DNA of 64,000 nt from Talinum fruticosum (Eukaryota > Streptophyta > Magnoliopsida > Caryophyllales > Talinaceae), in the NCBI GenBank assembly GCA_021018815.1, contig JAITYX010000028.1, forward strand, positions 1,240,001-1,304,000, read 5' to 3'. This document shows, one piece after another, positions 33,710 through 45,135 of the stretch. Both the position numbers and the translations under genes were made by a program. Position 1 is the first letter of the stretch. Every line of letters begins with the position of its first letter. The notes beneath the pieces are model-generated. The model had not been told where the DNA came from and made no database searches. It saw only the letters and a program-made list of their open reading frames with translations.

Positions 33710-35338
33710 ATGCCTAAAAGAGGTTGAGCACCTAACTTGTTGGGGTCCGCTACCAAAAGCCCCACACCAAAACTCCTCAAGAGGGTACCTCCAACTCCTC
33801 GAAAATATTCGTCACCCAACACTTTACGTTGGATGACAAGTTCTTCCAAACCACATCGTTCTCGTGGTTAAAACACATTTAGGACGCTAGAGTCTACAAT
33901 TATTTGTGCTTCAGTGATTTCATCTATCCGAAGCTCGTCATTGAGTTCTATTCCAACATGTCCCATTCTAAGGGGGTTATCACCTCCAAAGTCCAAGGGA
34001 AGGTCGTTCGTATTAACCTCCCTCTTCTTCGAAACTTTTCAAATTTTCTTCTCTCTTTCTCAACTCTAATCCTATTCCTTTCATGGATGTCACAGATGAC
34101 TTCTTTGAAAAATATGCCGAAGAGGTACCCGAGTCATGAAAGAACCTCTTTATGACTCGAGATGAGGTTAGAGGCAAGGCTACTCTGTTTCCTTCGATGA
34201 GAACCTTCTTTTCTCATCACTCTAGCAAGGAGAATCCTAACTCCAAGATTCTCAAAGCCTTGTTTGACATTCTAGAGGACTATGATGTAGACCTCTTTCC
34301 CTTCATTATTGAGCGGATGGCCTCTGTGCCAGCTCGGTCAAAAAGTCTTCTCTTTTCCCTTCGAGCTCTCTTGACGTTTACTTTCAAATAGTTTAAGATT
34401 ACCCTCCCTCAAATCCAAATGTTGTTTCGAAGAGGCCATTGTGGTTGGCGGAAAGGAGCTTCGGGTTACGGATACTAGGAAGTCAAACTCGATGTCCGGG
34501 TCCATGGGTCCGAGTTGAAACCTCCTTCACCCCCTCCCAATTAGACTAAGACTCCTTTACCACTCCTTCATCCCTCTTGTGATCCCTCTACTTCTCAACC
34601 ACCTCTTACGGCCTTTGCTTGTTATGTTTATCGTGTTGGTAGACAAAATCTCTTCAGCGTCTAAAGAACTTCAAGACACTCTCCGCTCTTTAAAAAATGT
34701 CCTTCAAGGCCTAGTTATTAATGAGAGGACCAACCAGTCTCGGATCCGGGAGAACCAGGATCCGTTAATCGAGTTCAAGGGCATCATCACCGAGCAACGC
34801 ATGTAGCTCCAACTTCTTCAATAACGAAGGTCCAAGGTCGCTCAGGACCTGAAACCTCGGATACCTCCGAGGAGTCCTCCGACCTAGCCAAGTCTACCTC
34901 AGCTGAGGTCAAAGAAGAAGAAGTCAGTAGGTGAAGCATCTCAACCTCGAGCAGGAGAAAGAAGAAGAGGAGAAAGAAAAAGAAGAGGTCGCACAACTCG
35001 AGGGCCAAGGTGCAGCAGCCACTGAACCAAAACTAATTTCCTCATATCTCGATCCGAGTGGGTCGGAAGAAGCTCGGGGCATTGGTCGGTTCATAGCTGC
35101 TAAGTCGAAGCACCGCCCTCCACTGTTGTGTTCTAGGAGTATGCGCTCGAGGAACATATACTCCTGGCTCGGAGAACCAGGAAAGAACAACTTCCGAACA
35201 TCCCCGTCTGCTGCCGCTGAGATCATCCACCTCCTCTCAAGCATATCGAGTGTCGGCGCACTGGTCGTCATTCCTCCTCTCGACAGACAACCCCCTCTTA
35301 GTCTATCTTTTTGTCCAACATCAATTATACTCACTTGA
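33710..35338 (+). pseudogene. Additional 3' ORF of copia G2 (env-position ORF)
   Basis: The start ATG at 33710 encodes MPKRG and meets a stop at codon 6. Conserved blocks are TQHFTLDDKFFQTTSF (about 33810), LVIEFYSNMSHSKGVITSKV with QGKVVRINLPLL (33920-34040), SSKENPNSKILKALFDILED (34210-34275), FPFIIERMASVPA and LRSLKNVLQGLVINERTNQS (about 34680-34740). The 34931-35338 part has an EEEEKEKEEVAQLEGQG tail. The lysine/glutamate-rich tail suggests a coiled coil. No transmembrane segment is visible. It is not a recognisable envelope; the core resembles the putative plant transposon protein domain. Confidence 0.65.
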
Positions 35339-35718
35339 TATTTTCTTCCCTCCTTTTTATGAAATGCTAGGGGAGAAATATAGAAAACTTGATGTTGTGT
35401 TTAAGGGAGCTCACCCTCTCTTTCTTTGAGCAATGAATGAATGAACAATATTTTTTTTTGTCTCTTATTTCGAGTTACTTATTTCCGAGTTAGATATTTC
35501 TTATTATTTTTTTGTTCCAATATAATCTATTCATTTCTTTGCTCCGATTTATTTTCCGCATAACTTTTATGAGTGATGATATTATCTCGCAATAAATTTT
35601 CTAAGTATGGAATGTCTCTCATCCGTCACTCCTCGCTGTGATACGTTCTTCAAAGTGAAAATGAAAACTCATGTTTCGCGCTAACAAGTTTCTATCTAAG
35701 TGTGGAATGCCTTTCATC

Positions 35719-35731
35719 AAAAAGGGGAGAT
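35719..35731 (+). other. Polypurine tract of G2
   Basis: AAAAAGGGGAGAT is directly before the LTR start TGAAGACTCGG. Confidence 0.85.
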
Positions 35732-37140
35732 TGAAGACTCGGTTTCTAACTCTAAGTCATTTTGAGTATTACATAAAGAACTCAGGTATAAATCTCATCT
35801 CTCCTAAGTTTTGATTTTAAGATATTCGAGCGTTATAGAAACTCTTGTACAAGTTTTCATTCGTTTCGACTCGACTCGAAAGCACCTTATTACATATCTT
35901 CTACACTGATGTTTCGACTCACTCAAACATCACTCAGAACTATCGCATGCTCAAATAATTTCTCTAACATTCTTATTCCGAGTACTCGATCGCATATTTC
36001 GAGTGCAAAGAGAATTACTGTGTTAATTACTTATTCTAAGTCAGTTTATTTCCTTAAGATTTGTTTGACCAGATCAAGTTGTTATACTATGATATTTTAC
36101 TCTCTCTACTTGATCATCCTTCGGATTGACTCACATGGAATTTGAGTATATTGAATATTAGACTCAGAAAACTCCTTTCCTTTAGGCCAAAAATATTTAA
36201 GCATTTAATTATCCTAATTTAATTAATTTATGTGCCTAATCTTGGACCAAAGTATTTTATACTTTTAGAACTGATGTGGTTTACATTTTTAGGTTATTCA
36301 AATGAGGTTAACTCATTTTTAAAATACAAAAGTAACTGGGTTCTAGCTGTCAATCACCAACAAACAAGTTTTATCTACTTCGAACATGGCTCGGACACCG
36401 TGTCACAATTGTCTGTTTCCAAAATTGGAAAACTCCAACTCTAGGCTTAGTAATTGTTTCCACCACAACTTTCAGTCACCACCAAGTGATTGGACCTTCT
36501 TTTGGAGCCAAGAGCCGTTGCACAATGTTCACACCCCGAGTGACTCAAAAGAGGCGTTACAACGCTAGTGAAGACTTCGTTAAGAACCAAGACTCAACGG
36601 CCACTCTGCCTGGTTAGATATAAATAGAAGCCACTTTACGAGACTTGAAGGTTGCTGGAATCTTTGTAAAAACCTATCATTGAATTGATTCTTATTCAAA
36701 ATTCTATTTACAACTTCAAGTCCGTATCTTATATTTTCTCGAGTTGTAAAGAAAGTCTTGTAATTAGTCATATTCTTTTCTTGCTTTCGAGTAAGGTCGC
36801 TTGACCGAGCTGTAAGGGTTACCTCAACTCAATTGTCCCCGATTGTAAAGGTTACCTCATTCAGAAAGTACTAGATCGGATAAGGTAACTTCGAGTAGCG
36901 TCAGTCCTTGTATTTTGTGGATTCAAAATATTGGATTTGACTTGGTGCTTGGATTAGCATTGTTCGTGAGTTTCTACTCTACGAGGGTTTCCACTTAAAT
37001 CTTTGTTATCACTTTTTCTAAGTCCAATCTAGACTCAAAATCTTCAGTTTAGCTTATCTGCGGCAAAAATCGTTTAATTTTCTTCATCACCCTATTCACC
37101 CCCTCTAGGGTGACTTAGACTCTCCACGAGCAAACCTTCA
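35732..37140 (+). repeat. 3' LTR of copia G2 (1409 bp)
   Basis: It begins TGAAGACTCGG and ends CAAACCTTCA. TATAAATAGAAGCCAC lies at about 36620. It is the best-delimited LTR of the family here. Confidence 0.9.
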
Positions 37141-39404
37141 GTATGTTTTCTTCAGAACAAGAAGGAAGCATTCAAGGAGTTCACCCAAGTATGCAGACAA
37201 ATTTGTGGAATTTAGGACTCAGGTTGTAGGGGTCAAAATTGACCATGGACGGGAGTTCAATTACTCTAAGTTTGCAGATTTCGTCATAAATATGAGATCT
37301 TCCATAACGTTTTCACACCAAGAACGCCCCAAGAAAAAGAGTTGTGAAATGAAAGAACATAACTCTTGAAGATATTGGTAGAATAATGCTTTTCGAGAAT
37401 GATATATCGTTCTATTTCTCGGAATGAGGCAATCAACATCGCAACTATACATTGAATAGATGTCTTATTCACCCAATGTTAATAAAAACACCCTATGAGC
37501 TCTACAAAGGGAAGAACTACAACATTTCCTACTTCAAACCTTTTGGGTATAAGTGTTATGTACACAACAATGGTAAGGATCACCTAACCAAATTTTATGC
37601 TAGTTTAAATGAATGTATTTTTCTTGGTTATTCATCTCATAGCAAAGCTTATCATGGTTTAAACAAAAGAACTAACAAAGTGGAAGAAAGTATCCATGTT
37701 GTCTTCGAGGAATAGAATAACGACATGATAAGTTAGTCTACCTTCTCGGACTTCAAACCGAGTAGAGATGATGATGACCTAGTTGAAGCTAAGCTCATAA
37801 TGTTGCAGAACAAAAGAATTGAGGAACCAAAACTGACCTAGTTCTAGACTCAGCTTAGACTTCACAAGCTCAAGAAGGAACCGAGATTCAACCAATTTAG
37901 GAAGGAAACATCCAAGACTCAAATTTGGTAAATCAAAGATCAGGTAAACCTTTCAAATATATTTCTAGACATCCTCCTTAGAACATCATCAAAGATATTA
38001 ACTTAGTTGTGCAAACTCGTTCTTCTTTGTGAAATTTTAATACATTTTCTACATTCATATCAATGATTGAACCTAAGAATCTAGTAGAAACCTTACTTGA
38101 ACCTGAATGGGTAGAGGTCATGCAAGAAGAACAATCCCAAGTTTAGAAAAACTAAGTTTTGACCTTAACTAAGTGACCAACTAACCACCTAGTTATAAGA
38201 ACCAAATGGTTTTCAAGAACAAACTAGATTAGAAGGCATTAGTAGTCAGAAATAAGGCTTGACTAGTTTACCAAGGGTATAGTCAAGAAGAGTATGTTGA
38301 TTGTGTGGAAACCTTTGCACTGGTTACTAGGATTGAAACCATTAGAATGCTACTCACATTTGCATCTAGCAGGAACATCAAACTTTACAAAATGGTTGTT
38401 AAATGTGCATTTCTTAATGGTTATATTAAATAAGAAGTTTATGTTGAGCAACCCCTTGGGTTTGAAAATCCTCCCATATTTTCAAATTAGTAAAGGCACT
38501 TCATGGTTTGAAATAAGATCCTAGAGCTAGGTATGAAAGATTGAGAAGTTTCTTCGTTGAAAATGGTTTTAAAGAGGTTTAATTGACAAACCCTTATTTA
38601 CAAAAACCAAGGGGAAAGATTTTATAATCATTCAAATAGAGGTTGATGATATTATCTTTGGTGCTACTAATGAAACTCTTTGCTAAGAATTTATGAGTTA
38701 ATGAAGCAGACATTTCAAATGAGCATGATAGAAGAAATAAATTTCTTCCCTTGACTACAAATCAAACAAGATAAGGATGCAATTTATGTTCATCAATCCA
38801 AGTATATGAACAAGTCACTCAAGAACTATAAGCTTCAAGATGTTAAACCAACAGCTACTCCTATCGTAAGTAGCACAAAACTGGACACGAGACGAGATAG
38901 ATAAGTCACAAAATCAAAATATCTAGAGATATATGATTGGATCTCTACTTTATAAAACTTTCGAGTAGGCCGGATTTTATGTTTAGTGTTTACCTGTGTA
39001 CAAGATTTCAAGCTAATCCAAAAGAATCTCATCTTACTGTGGTGAAGAGAATTTTTAGATATCTTGGAGGCACTCAGTCACTAGGTCTCTAGTGTCTACT
39101 CACATACTGACTATGCTAGATATAAGGTAAATATAAAGAGTACATGAGGAGCATGTCAATTTCTTGGACATTTATTGATCTCCCGACACTCAAAGAACGA
39201 GAACTCGGTCGCCTTATCAACAGCAGAGGCTGAGTACATAGCGAGTAAAAGTTTCTTGTGCTCGGTTGCTATGGATTAAGTAACACTTGAAAGAACGAGG
39301 ACTGTGCTTCTCAGCAATACCTATCAAATACGACAATCAAAGTGCTATCAAGCAAAACAAAGAATAAAGTTCAAGCACTCTAAAATGAAGCACATTAAGG
39401 TCAT
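37141..39404 (+). pseudogene. Copia G3 pol: integrase, RT and RNase H remnants
   Basis: It begins in the integrase core (VCFLQNKKEAFKEF), then NRCLIHPMLIKTPYELYKGK (37452-37715) and VEESIHVVFEE. RT follows at about 38090-38860, with EPEWVEVMQEE and a catalytic box EVDDIIFGA near 38640 (Tyr to Glu). RNase H continues to 39404, where a CACTA terminus begins after the KHIEV equivalent. Stops are numerous, more than in G2. It is presumably the continuation of G1 across the G2 insertion. Confidence 0.75.
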
Positions 39405-39700
39405 CACTACTACAGTAACCATCTTTTACTAAAGTTCAAATTCATAGTAAAAGATAACCTACGAGTAATAGGTACATCTATTACTACGATTCTTTCTCTA
39501 GAACCATCGTAATATAAACTTGTTACTACAATTCGCGAATGAACCATTGTAATAGGTCCGGGCCCAAACCTCCCTTTTTGCCAAATTTTGGGAGGTAGGT
39601 TGGACCTATTACTACGATGCTTACCTAAGAATCTGTAGTCCTATTACTACGGTTCTTTTATAAGAAGACCGTAGTAATATGTCTAAATTTGTTTTTTATA
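39405..39700 (+). mobile_element. CACTA transposon, left-hand end
   Basis: CACTACTACAG at 39405-39415 is the classic CACTA terminus, and it interrupts copia RNase H. Subterminal words (TTACTACGATTC, TTACTACGGTTC) repeat through about 39680. No right terminus is seen before the copia LTR at 39815, so the rest is deleted. It belongs with the right end at 25886 in one family by its shared repeats. Confidence 0.75.
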
Positions 39701-39814
39701 ATTTTTTTGTTTTTTGTACCCTCTATACAATTATACAACCAGAATATATACAACTAATAGCCTCACTTGTTTCACAACCGATTCATATTTCACACAAGAT
39801 ATATATATATATAT

Positions 39815-41185
39815 AAAAGACTTAAGTATAACTCTCTATCTCTCTATGGTTTTGAGTTCCAGTCATTCTCACTCTTCAAGAAGCTTATCCTTAAGTTTTC
39901 AATACTTGTCTAACCTACTCGAAAGCATTTCTTAACTAAAACATACATCACTGGGTTTCGGACCCACTCGGATACAACTCGGATAGTTGTCATGAGTAAA
40001 TAATTTCACATGCATATATTATTTTGAATTCGACTCTCTGTATTCACTTGGAAAAGAATTAGTGCATTAATTCTTACTTCTAAGTCAAATTTATTACGTG
40101 AAATTATTTACTCGATCAACTTGATGCATAGTGTCTATATGTTTAATCTCTTACTCATCTAAAAGATAGACACAACATGGAATTAGAACCTATTGAATGT
40201 TAGACTCGGAAAATTCCATTTTCTTTGGTTAAGGATAATTTAGTGTTTAGTTATTATGAATTAGTTATTATCTTTCCTAATCTTAGACCAAAGTAGTACC
40301 ACTTTGATTTTCTTTTGTAGGTTGATTAAAGTATATTAATCTTATTTTGAAAATCAAAAGCAACTGGCTTCTAACCGTTAAACACCAACAGACAGAAAAG
40401 TACTGATTTAGGACAAGGCTCGGACATTGTGTCAAGGTTGTTTGTTACCAAATCCAATAAACTTCAACTTTGAGTCTAACGGTAGTTTCCACCCTAGATC
40501 TCAGTCACAACTAGTTCACATTTGCAACGACTCCTTTTTGAGGGACTTAGACTATCGGTTACAATGGCCACTGAAGTTTCCCAGTCTAGAATCGAGTCAC
40601 AATGACTACTCTACCCTACTATGTATAACAAAAGAAGTCATCCTAGAAGACTTGGAGATTGCTGAGACCGATGAAATTGAAAATACTCGAATCGCACTCT
40701 CTCAATCTTTAGCTTTTCAACTTTGTACTTAAATTCTTAGTTTCGAGTTGTAAAGAACAAGTCTTATAAACACTCTTAATTACTTTAATTCTTTGTAAAG
40801 TCCCTTGACTGAGCTGTAAGGGGTAACTCAGCTCGGTTGTCTATAGGTGTAAGGTTTATCTCGGTTAGAAAGTACTAAAACAAATAAGGGAATTTCTATG
40901 TTTGGGAAAACTTGTATTGAATTGTCTAGGGAAGCGATTTTGTAAGAGTCGAGTCCTTGTATTTTGTAGATTTGACTTCGTGTTTGGATTAACATAGTCC
41001 ATAGTGTTACTGCTCCGGGAGGGTTTTCACGTAACTTCTAAGTTATGTCTTTCCGAGTTCATTCTAGACTCGGAATTATCTTCTAAGTTCATACTTTGTA
41101 GAAAATCTCTTTATTCCGCAAAATTTTCTTCTCACCTTATTTAGGCCCCTCTAGGGTGATTCGGATTCTCAAGAGAAAACCTTTA
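39815..41185 (+). repeat. 3' LTR of copia G3 (about 1.37 kb)
   Basis: It aligns to the B LTR from GACTCAGGTATAA onward; the terminal TG has become AA. It ends AAACCTTTA at 41185. No additional 3' ORF precedes it, unlike A, B and G2. The (TA)n at 39800-39814 marks the left border. Confidence 0.75.
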
Positions 41186-41216
<31 letters not shown>

Positions 41217-41311
41217 CTTTGCAGAAAATCTCTTTATTCCGCAAAATTTTCTTCTCACTTTATTCGAGGCCCCTCTAGGGTGATTCGGATTCTCAAGAGC
41301 AAACCTTCAAA

Positions 41312-41353
<42 letters not shown>

Positions 41354-41356
41354 CTC
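41186..41356. repeat. Duplicated LTR terminus between (TA)n and (GT)n microsatellites
   Basis: A (TA)n run at 41186-41211 is followed by a second copy of the last ~100 bp of the G3 LTR (41212-41311; compare 41087-41185). A further (TA)n run and a (GT)n tract of about 14 units follow. The duplicated piece retains the better terminus, CAAACCTTCA. Confidence 0.85.
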
Positions 41357-42008
41357 GTGTGTTTGTGTGATATATAAGTTTGTATGTATGTATGTTATAC
41401 AATTAAAAAATCACAAAAATTACCAATGAAATAATGAACAAAAAATCATTTGTAAATATATACCTATGTATGTGTAGTTACTAGACTCGTCAATTCGGGC
41501 AGAGCGGGTTAAATACGGGTCGAGTGTATTAGGGTTCGGATAAAATACGGGACGAGTGTTTTTGGGTTCGGGCAAAATACGGGTCGGGCGTATTTCGGTT
41601 TTGCGGGTTTCAGGTCAACCCAACGGGGTCAAGAGCACCAGTTTTTTTTTTTTTCGAGAAAATAAAATCGATTATTTAGAGTCAAATTAATCAACTTTGT
41701 ATCAATGTACCCTTCAATTTTTTGTAACGATAATACCATTATAATTTTAAACATAAATTGAATGCATAGAAAATAAATTAATAAGAATTAGCACTTTATA
41801 ACTACGTAAACCTATTAATAAGTCATGTTGAGTATTCATAAGTATTTGTCTTAAACGTTTATTGACGAATAAAGTACAAAACAAGTTAACTAAATTCACC
41901 ATTAAAGCTAAAATAAAACTCATTACAAATTACAAAATATTAAAAAGCAAATAAAACTCCAAACATTATGTTTTAAACTGGTAGAATCACAAAGTCCCTC
42001 ATAATATC
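41357..42008. other. Unassigned DNA with GGGTCG-rich element end
   Basis: There is no coding signal. Bases 41480-41500 (ACTAGACTCGTCAATTCGGGC) share their terminal motif with 9173-9193 and are followed by repeated AATACGGGTCGGG words to 41600. Then comes AT-rich DNA that resumes at 44978 after the solo LTR. It is probably an uncharacterised element; see findings. Confidence 0.4.
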
Positions 42009-44977
42009 TATAACACCCCGAAACCCAACCTCGGAGTATTACATCGCCGAGTTCCCGAGAGGAACTTCCAATTAAGATCTCAACTTAGGGTTAATCGTTT
42101 TCTCTTATTAGATTGACGGAAGCGTGTTTCTAGGTTTTCAAAGGTTTTCTCGAAAATTCCAGCAGAGTTCCATCCGTAATATGGCTAATCCCATAGGCTT
42201 CAAGCCTTACCCCGCACAAAACAAATTTATAAACTCAACGAGCCACACGCTCGGAATATACACAACACACCCTTAACGAGCCACACGCTCGGAGCAAACA
42301 CATGGATCTTTTATTATACATAGTCAAAAATTCGGTCCAACATATAACCGATCTTTTCAAGCATGAAAACATAAAGCACCTAACAAGTCCGGAGATGTCC
42401 TATCCATTGGTCTACTTCTTCTAAAAGCCAAAAGCAACTCCTGATAGTCTTAACTTCGGTACTTGAAAATGTTGGTGAGGTCATGAGCTCCACGAGCCCA
42501 GTGAATAACCCAAACCCAACCCCGATTTCACTTTGCACATTAATTCATTAACAAACACACGTAAGTTCACTATTCATTCATAACATGCGATTCGGTTCAT
42601 ACATGCTTAAGATATGCAAGATACTAAACTTACCAACTTACCGAGCAGCACATATGACATTAATTACTCATGAATTCAATCGAACGCTTCATTCTTCTTT
42701 CTATACAAGTACGTCATAGAATCATTCATCATGTAAGTCATTCATCACGTAAATCATATATTACTTCTTATCGTATTAATTTCTTATAAAATCGGGGTTC
42801 ATTCTTCTTCTCATTCTTCTTCTATGTTCATTCATGCATTTCATAAATCATTGCTTCTTTCTTTCTTGTTCATCATGCATAATCATTCATTTCTTCATAT
42901 CATAATTCTGTAAGTATTCTTAGTTTCGAATGGAAAGAAGATTTATGTCTCGCTCTAAAGACCCAATTCTTGGAGCCAAAATAATTCATGGGTTCGGTTC
43001 TCGGAGGCATAACAATTCGTGGCCTCGAGGCAAGCCTCAAACTCTTAAGGACACATATTGTTAGGAATTCGTGGCTTCGGTTTGACGGACACTTCTATGC
43101 CCATAACTTTAGAGGGTTCTTTATTCGTGAGGTCTTAGATCAATAACACAATCCTTTTTCCCTTCTTTAGTTGTTTATATTTCTTAGTTTCTCATTATCT
43201 TCTTATTACTTATTAAAGAGATGCACTTAATTCATATAATTCTTGCTCAACAACTTCATACGTAACTTCTTCACAATTAGCAATTCACTTAAACAAGTTT
43301 CAACTTAAGTACAATCAACATAACTCATATACACATGCTCATATCATTTATAATCAATGCACTTTAAGATAAACACATTATCACATGAACGTATCAATGA
43401 GGATTTCTAATTAACGAACCTATCATTTCATGATTGCGTAATATCGCGCATAGGTGGTTTGTGCTTCTATAACTTTCCTTAATCATTATATATCTCTTAA
43501 TCTATCCATATAGCTTCTTAAATTTCAGTTCTTAACTCAATTACTCAATTAGTTCCGATTTTGCCCAAAACAGCACATATTCACTCAAAAATTCATATCT
43601 TTCAATCTGCTAATTCAACGCATACTAAAATTTATAGGAAATTCTCATAAATTATAAGGAAGCTACAATAAAAGTTTCAGAAATTTCCGGCTACACATGA
43701 ATTTACAAAAATTCGGATAGCAGCATAATCGAGGCAAAAATTTGCGTTTTTAACATGTATTCGATTATCCGATTTTACCCTATAATCTTATTCAACCTAA
43801 ATTCATCAAAATCTCAATATAGACCTTAATAATCATTCTCAATATCATTCAAATGTCATAAATTCATGGATTAGATATCACATAATCACAACATGCTTTT
43901 CGATTCATGACTTGCTAATTTAGTGAATTTATGCCTCTAGCTTCTTCAATTAAACTTAGGGTTTCCAATTTCATGAATCAATTTCAAGTTTAATCCACCT
44001 AATTCATTTTAATTCTAGAGGATGAATTCAAATTACTTTGATTCTTAGTGATTCTAAGAATTTTAGTTTTGAATTGAATTTCAAATTTTGAATTGGGGGT
44101 TTGCTTCTTCTTCTCTGGTGCTTTTCTTTCGTCGTTTTTGCTCTACTTCCTCTCGGGCTCTTACTTTCGCCTCCTTCTTTAGACCCAACTCCCTCTCACT
44201 CTCTCTTTCGATCCCTCTACTCTCTTTCTTTCCCCTTCTTCTTCCTTTAGTTCTGTTTCTACTCGGCTCCCTCTCGTTTTCCTATGCTTCGGTTAAGTTA
44301 ATTTCTCCTTCTTCTTCCTTCACTCACGTTTCTTGCTTCCGGTCTGGTTCCCTTGACCTCTTGCTCGATTTCTCTTTGTTCCGCTCTATTTCCGGTGCTT
44401 CTCTCATTTTCGCTCCCTCTCTCTCGCTTTTCCTCTACTCCCGATTCCTCTCGGGCTCTCTTGCTCTTCGCCTCTCATTCTCTCGCTGCTTCTCCTCTGT
44501 TTTGGCTGAGTTCTCCTTCCTCTCTTTCGGTCCCTCACGTCTCGGTCGCTACTCTCTTTCCTTTTGCTCTGGTTCTACTTCTTTCATTCCCCTTGTTCTC
44601 CCTATTTTGTTCTCAATCCCATTTTCTCTCTCCTCTTTCCTAATTACACCTAATGGACTTTGCTATTTTAATATAATTGGACCCCAGATTTATCTCCTCA
44701 CCGATTGCCACAAATTGCCACTAATCCTCCATAAATGCCAGCCACCTTCCTGTTTCCTATTTTCTTTTCTTTTTATTTTAATTTTTCTATTTTGGACTTT
44801 AACAAATTGGGCCCAAATTTAATTTTAATAAGCCCATTTAAGTTAACCCATGCTCGAGTTTTTATTCTTGGGTTTTCATTTTGACTCGAGAAAATTATAA
44901 TTCAACTAATTCAATCATTTATCTTTTAATAACTTAATTCCTTACAGAGCAAACACCTAAAATTTTCGGGTATTACA
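42009..44977 (-). mobile_element. Solo LTR of a Ty3/gypsy element (2969 bp)
   Basis: On the minus strand it begins TGTAATACCCG and ends GGTGTTATA (from TGTTACA), and it is flanked by ATATC at 42004-42008 and again at 44978-44982. The family relation to E is shown by shared ends and the GGAGTATTACATCGCCGAGTTCC block. No internal region is present, so it arose by LTR-LTR recombination. The CT-rich stretch at 44100-44640 is part of the LTR; the open frame there is not called a gene. Confidence 0.9.
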
Positions 44978-45135
44978 ATATCATATTACAAATTACAAAG
45001 TCATCAAAAGCAAATAAACCACATTACAAATCACAAAGTCTTCACAATATCATAAACTCCCAATCCCATAGTCCATCATACAAAACACAAACTAAATTAA
45101 TAAAGCGCAAGTCCATCACCATCAATTCGTAATAT
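44978..45135. other. Unassigned AT-rich flank between solo LTR and element C
   Basis: It continues the sequence broken at 42008. ACAAATTACAAAGTC-like words are shared with 41920-42000. Nothing coding. Confidence 0.4.

Larger units (their letters stand above)
26806..37140 (+). mobile_element. Copia element G2 (Sirevirus-like), nearly complete, about 10.3 kb
   Basis: Order: 5' LTR (26806-28133, first ~90 bp missing), primer site, gag, protease, integrase, RT, RNase H, TATA-bearing spacer, 3' ORF, polypurine tract, 3' LTR (35732-37140). The sequence after the 3' LTR resumes exactly in a copia integrase codon run (WVCFLQNKKEAF), so G2 sits inside another copia. The right target copy would be GTATG (37141-37145). 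Coding regions carry scattered stops. Confidence 0.88.

Noticed and set aside
33604..33849. Minus-strand open frame with an RERERERE run
   Set aside because: A translation of the (CT)n microsatellite opposite to the copia 3' ORF leader.
44088..44822. Open frame of 244 codons on the plus strand
   Set aside because: It is a Ser/Leu-rich translation of a CT-rich part of the solo LTR, antisense to the element, with no domain; the same low-complexity zone occurs in E.
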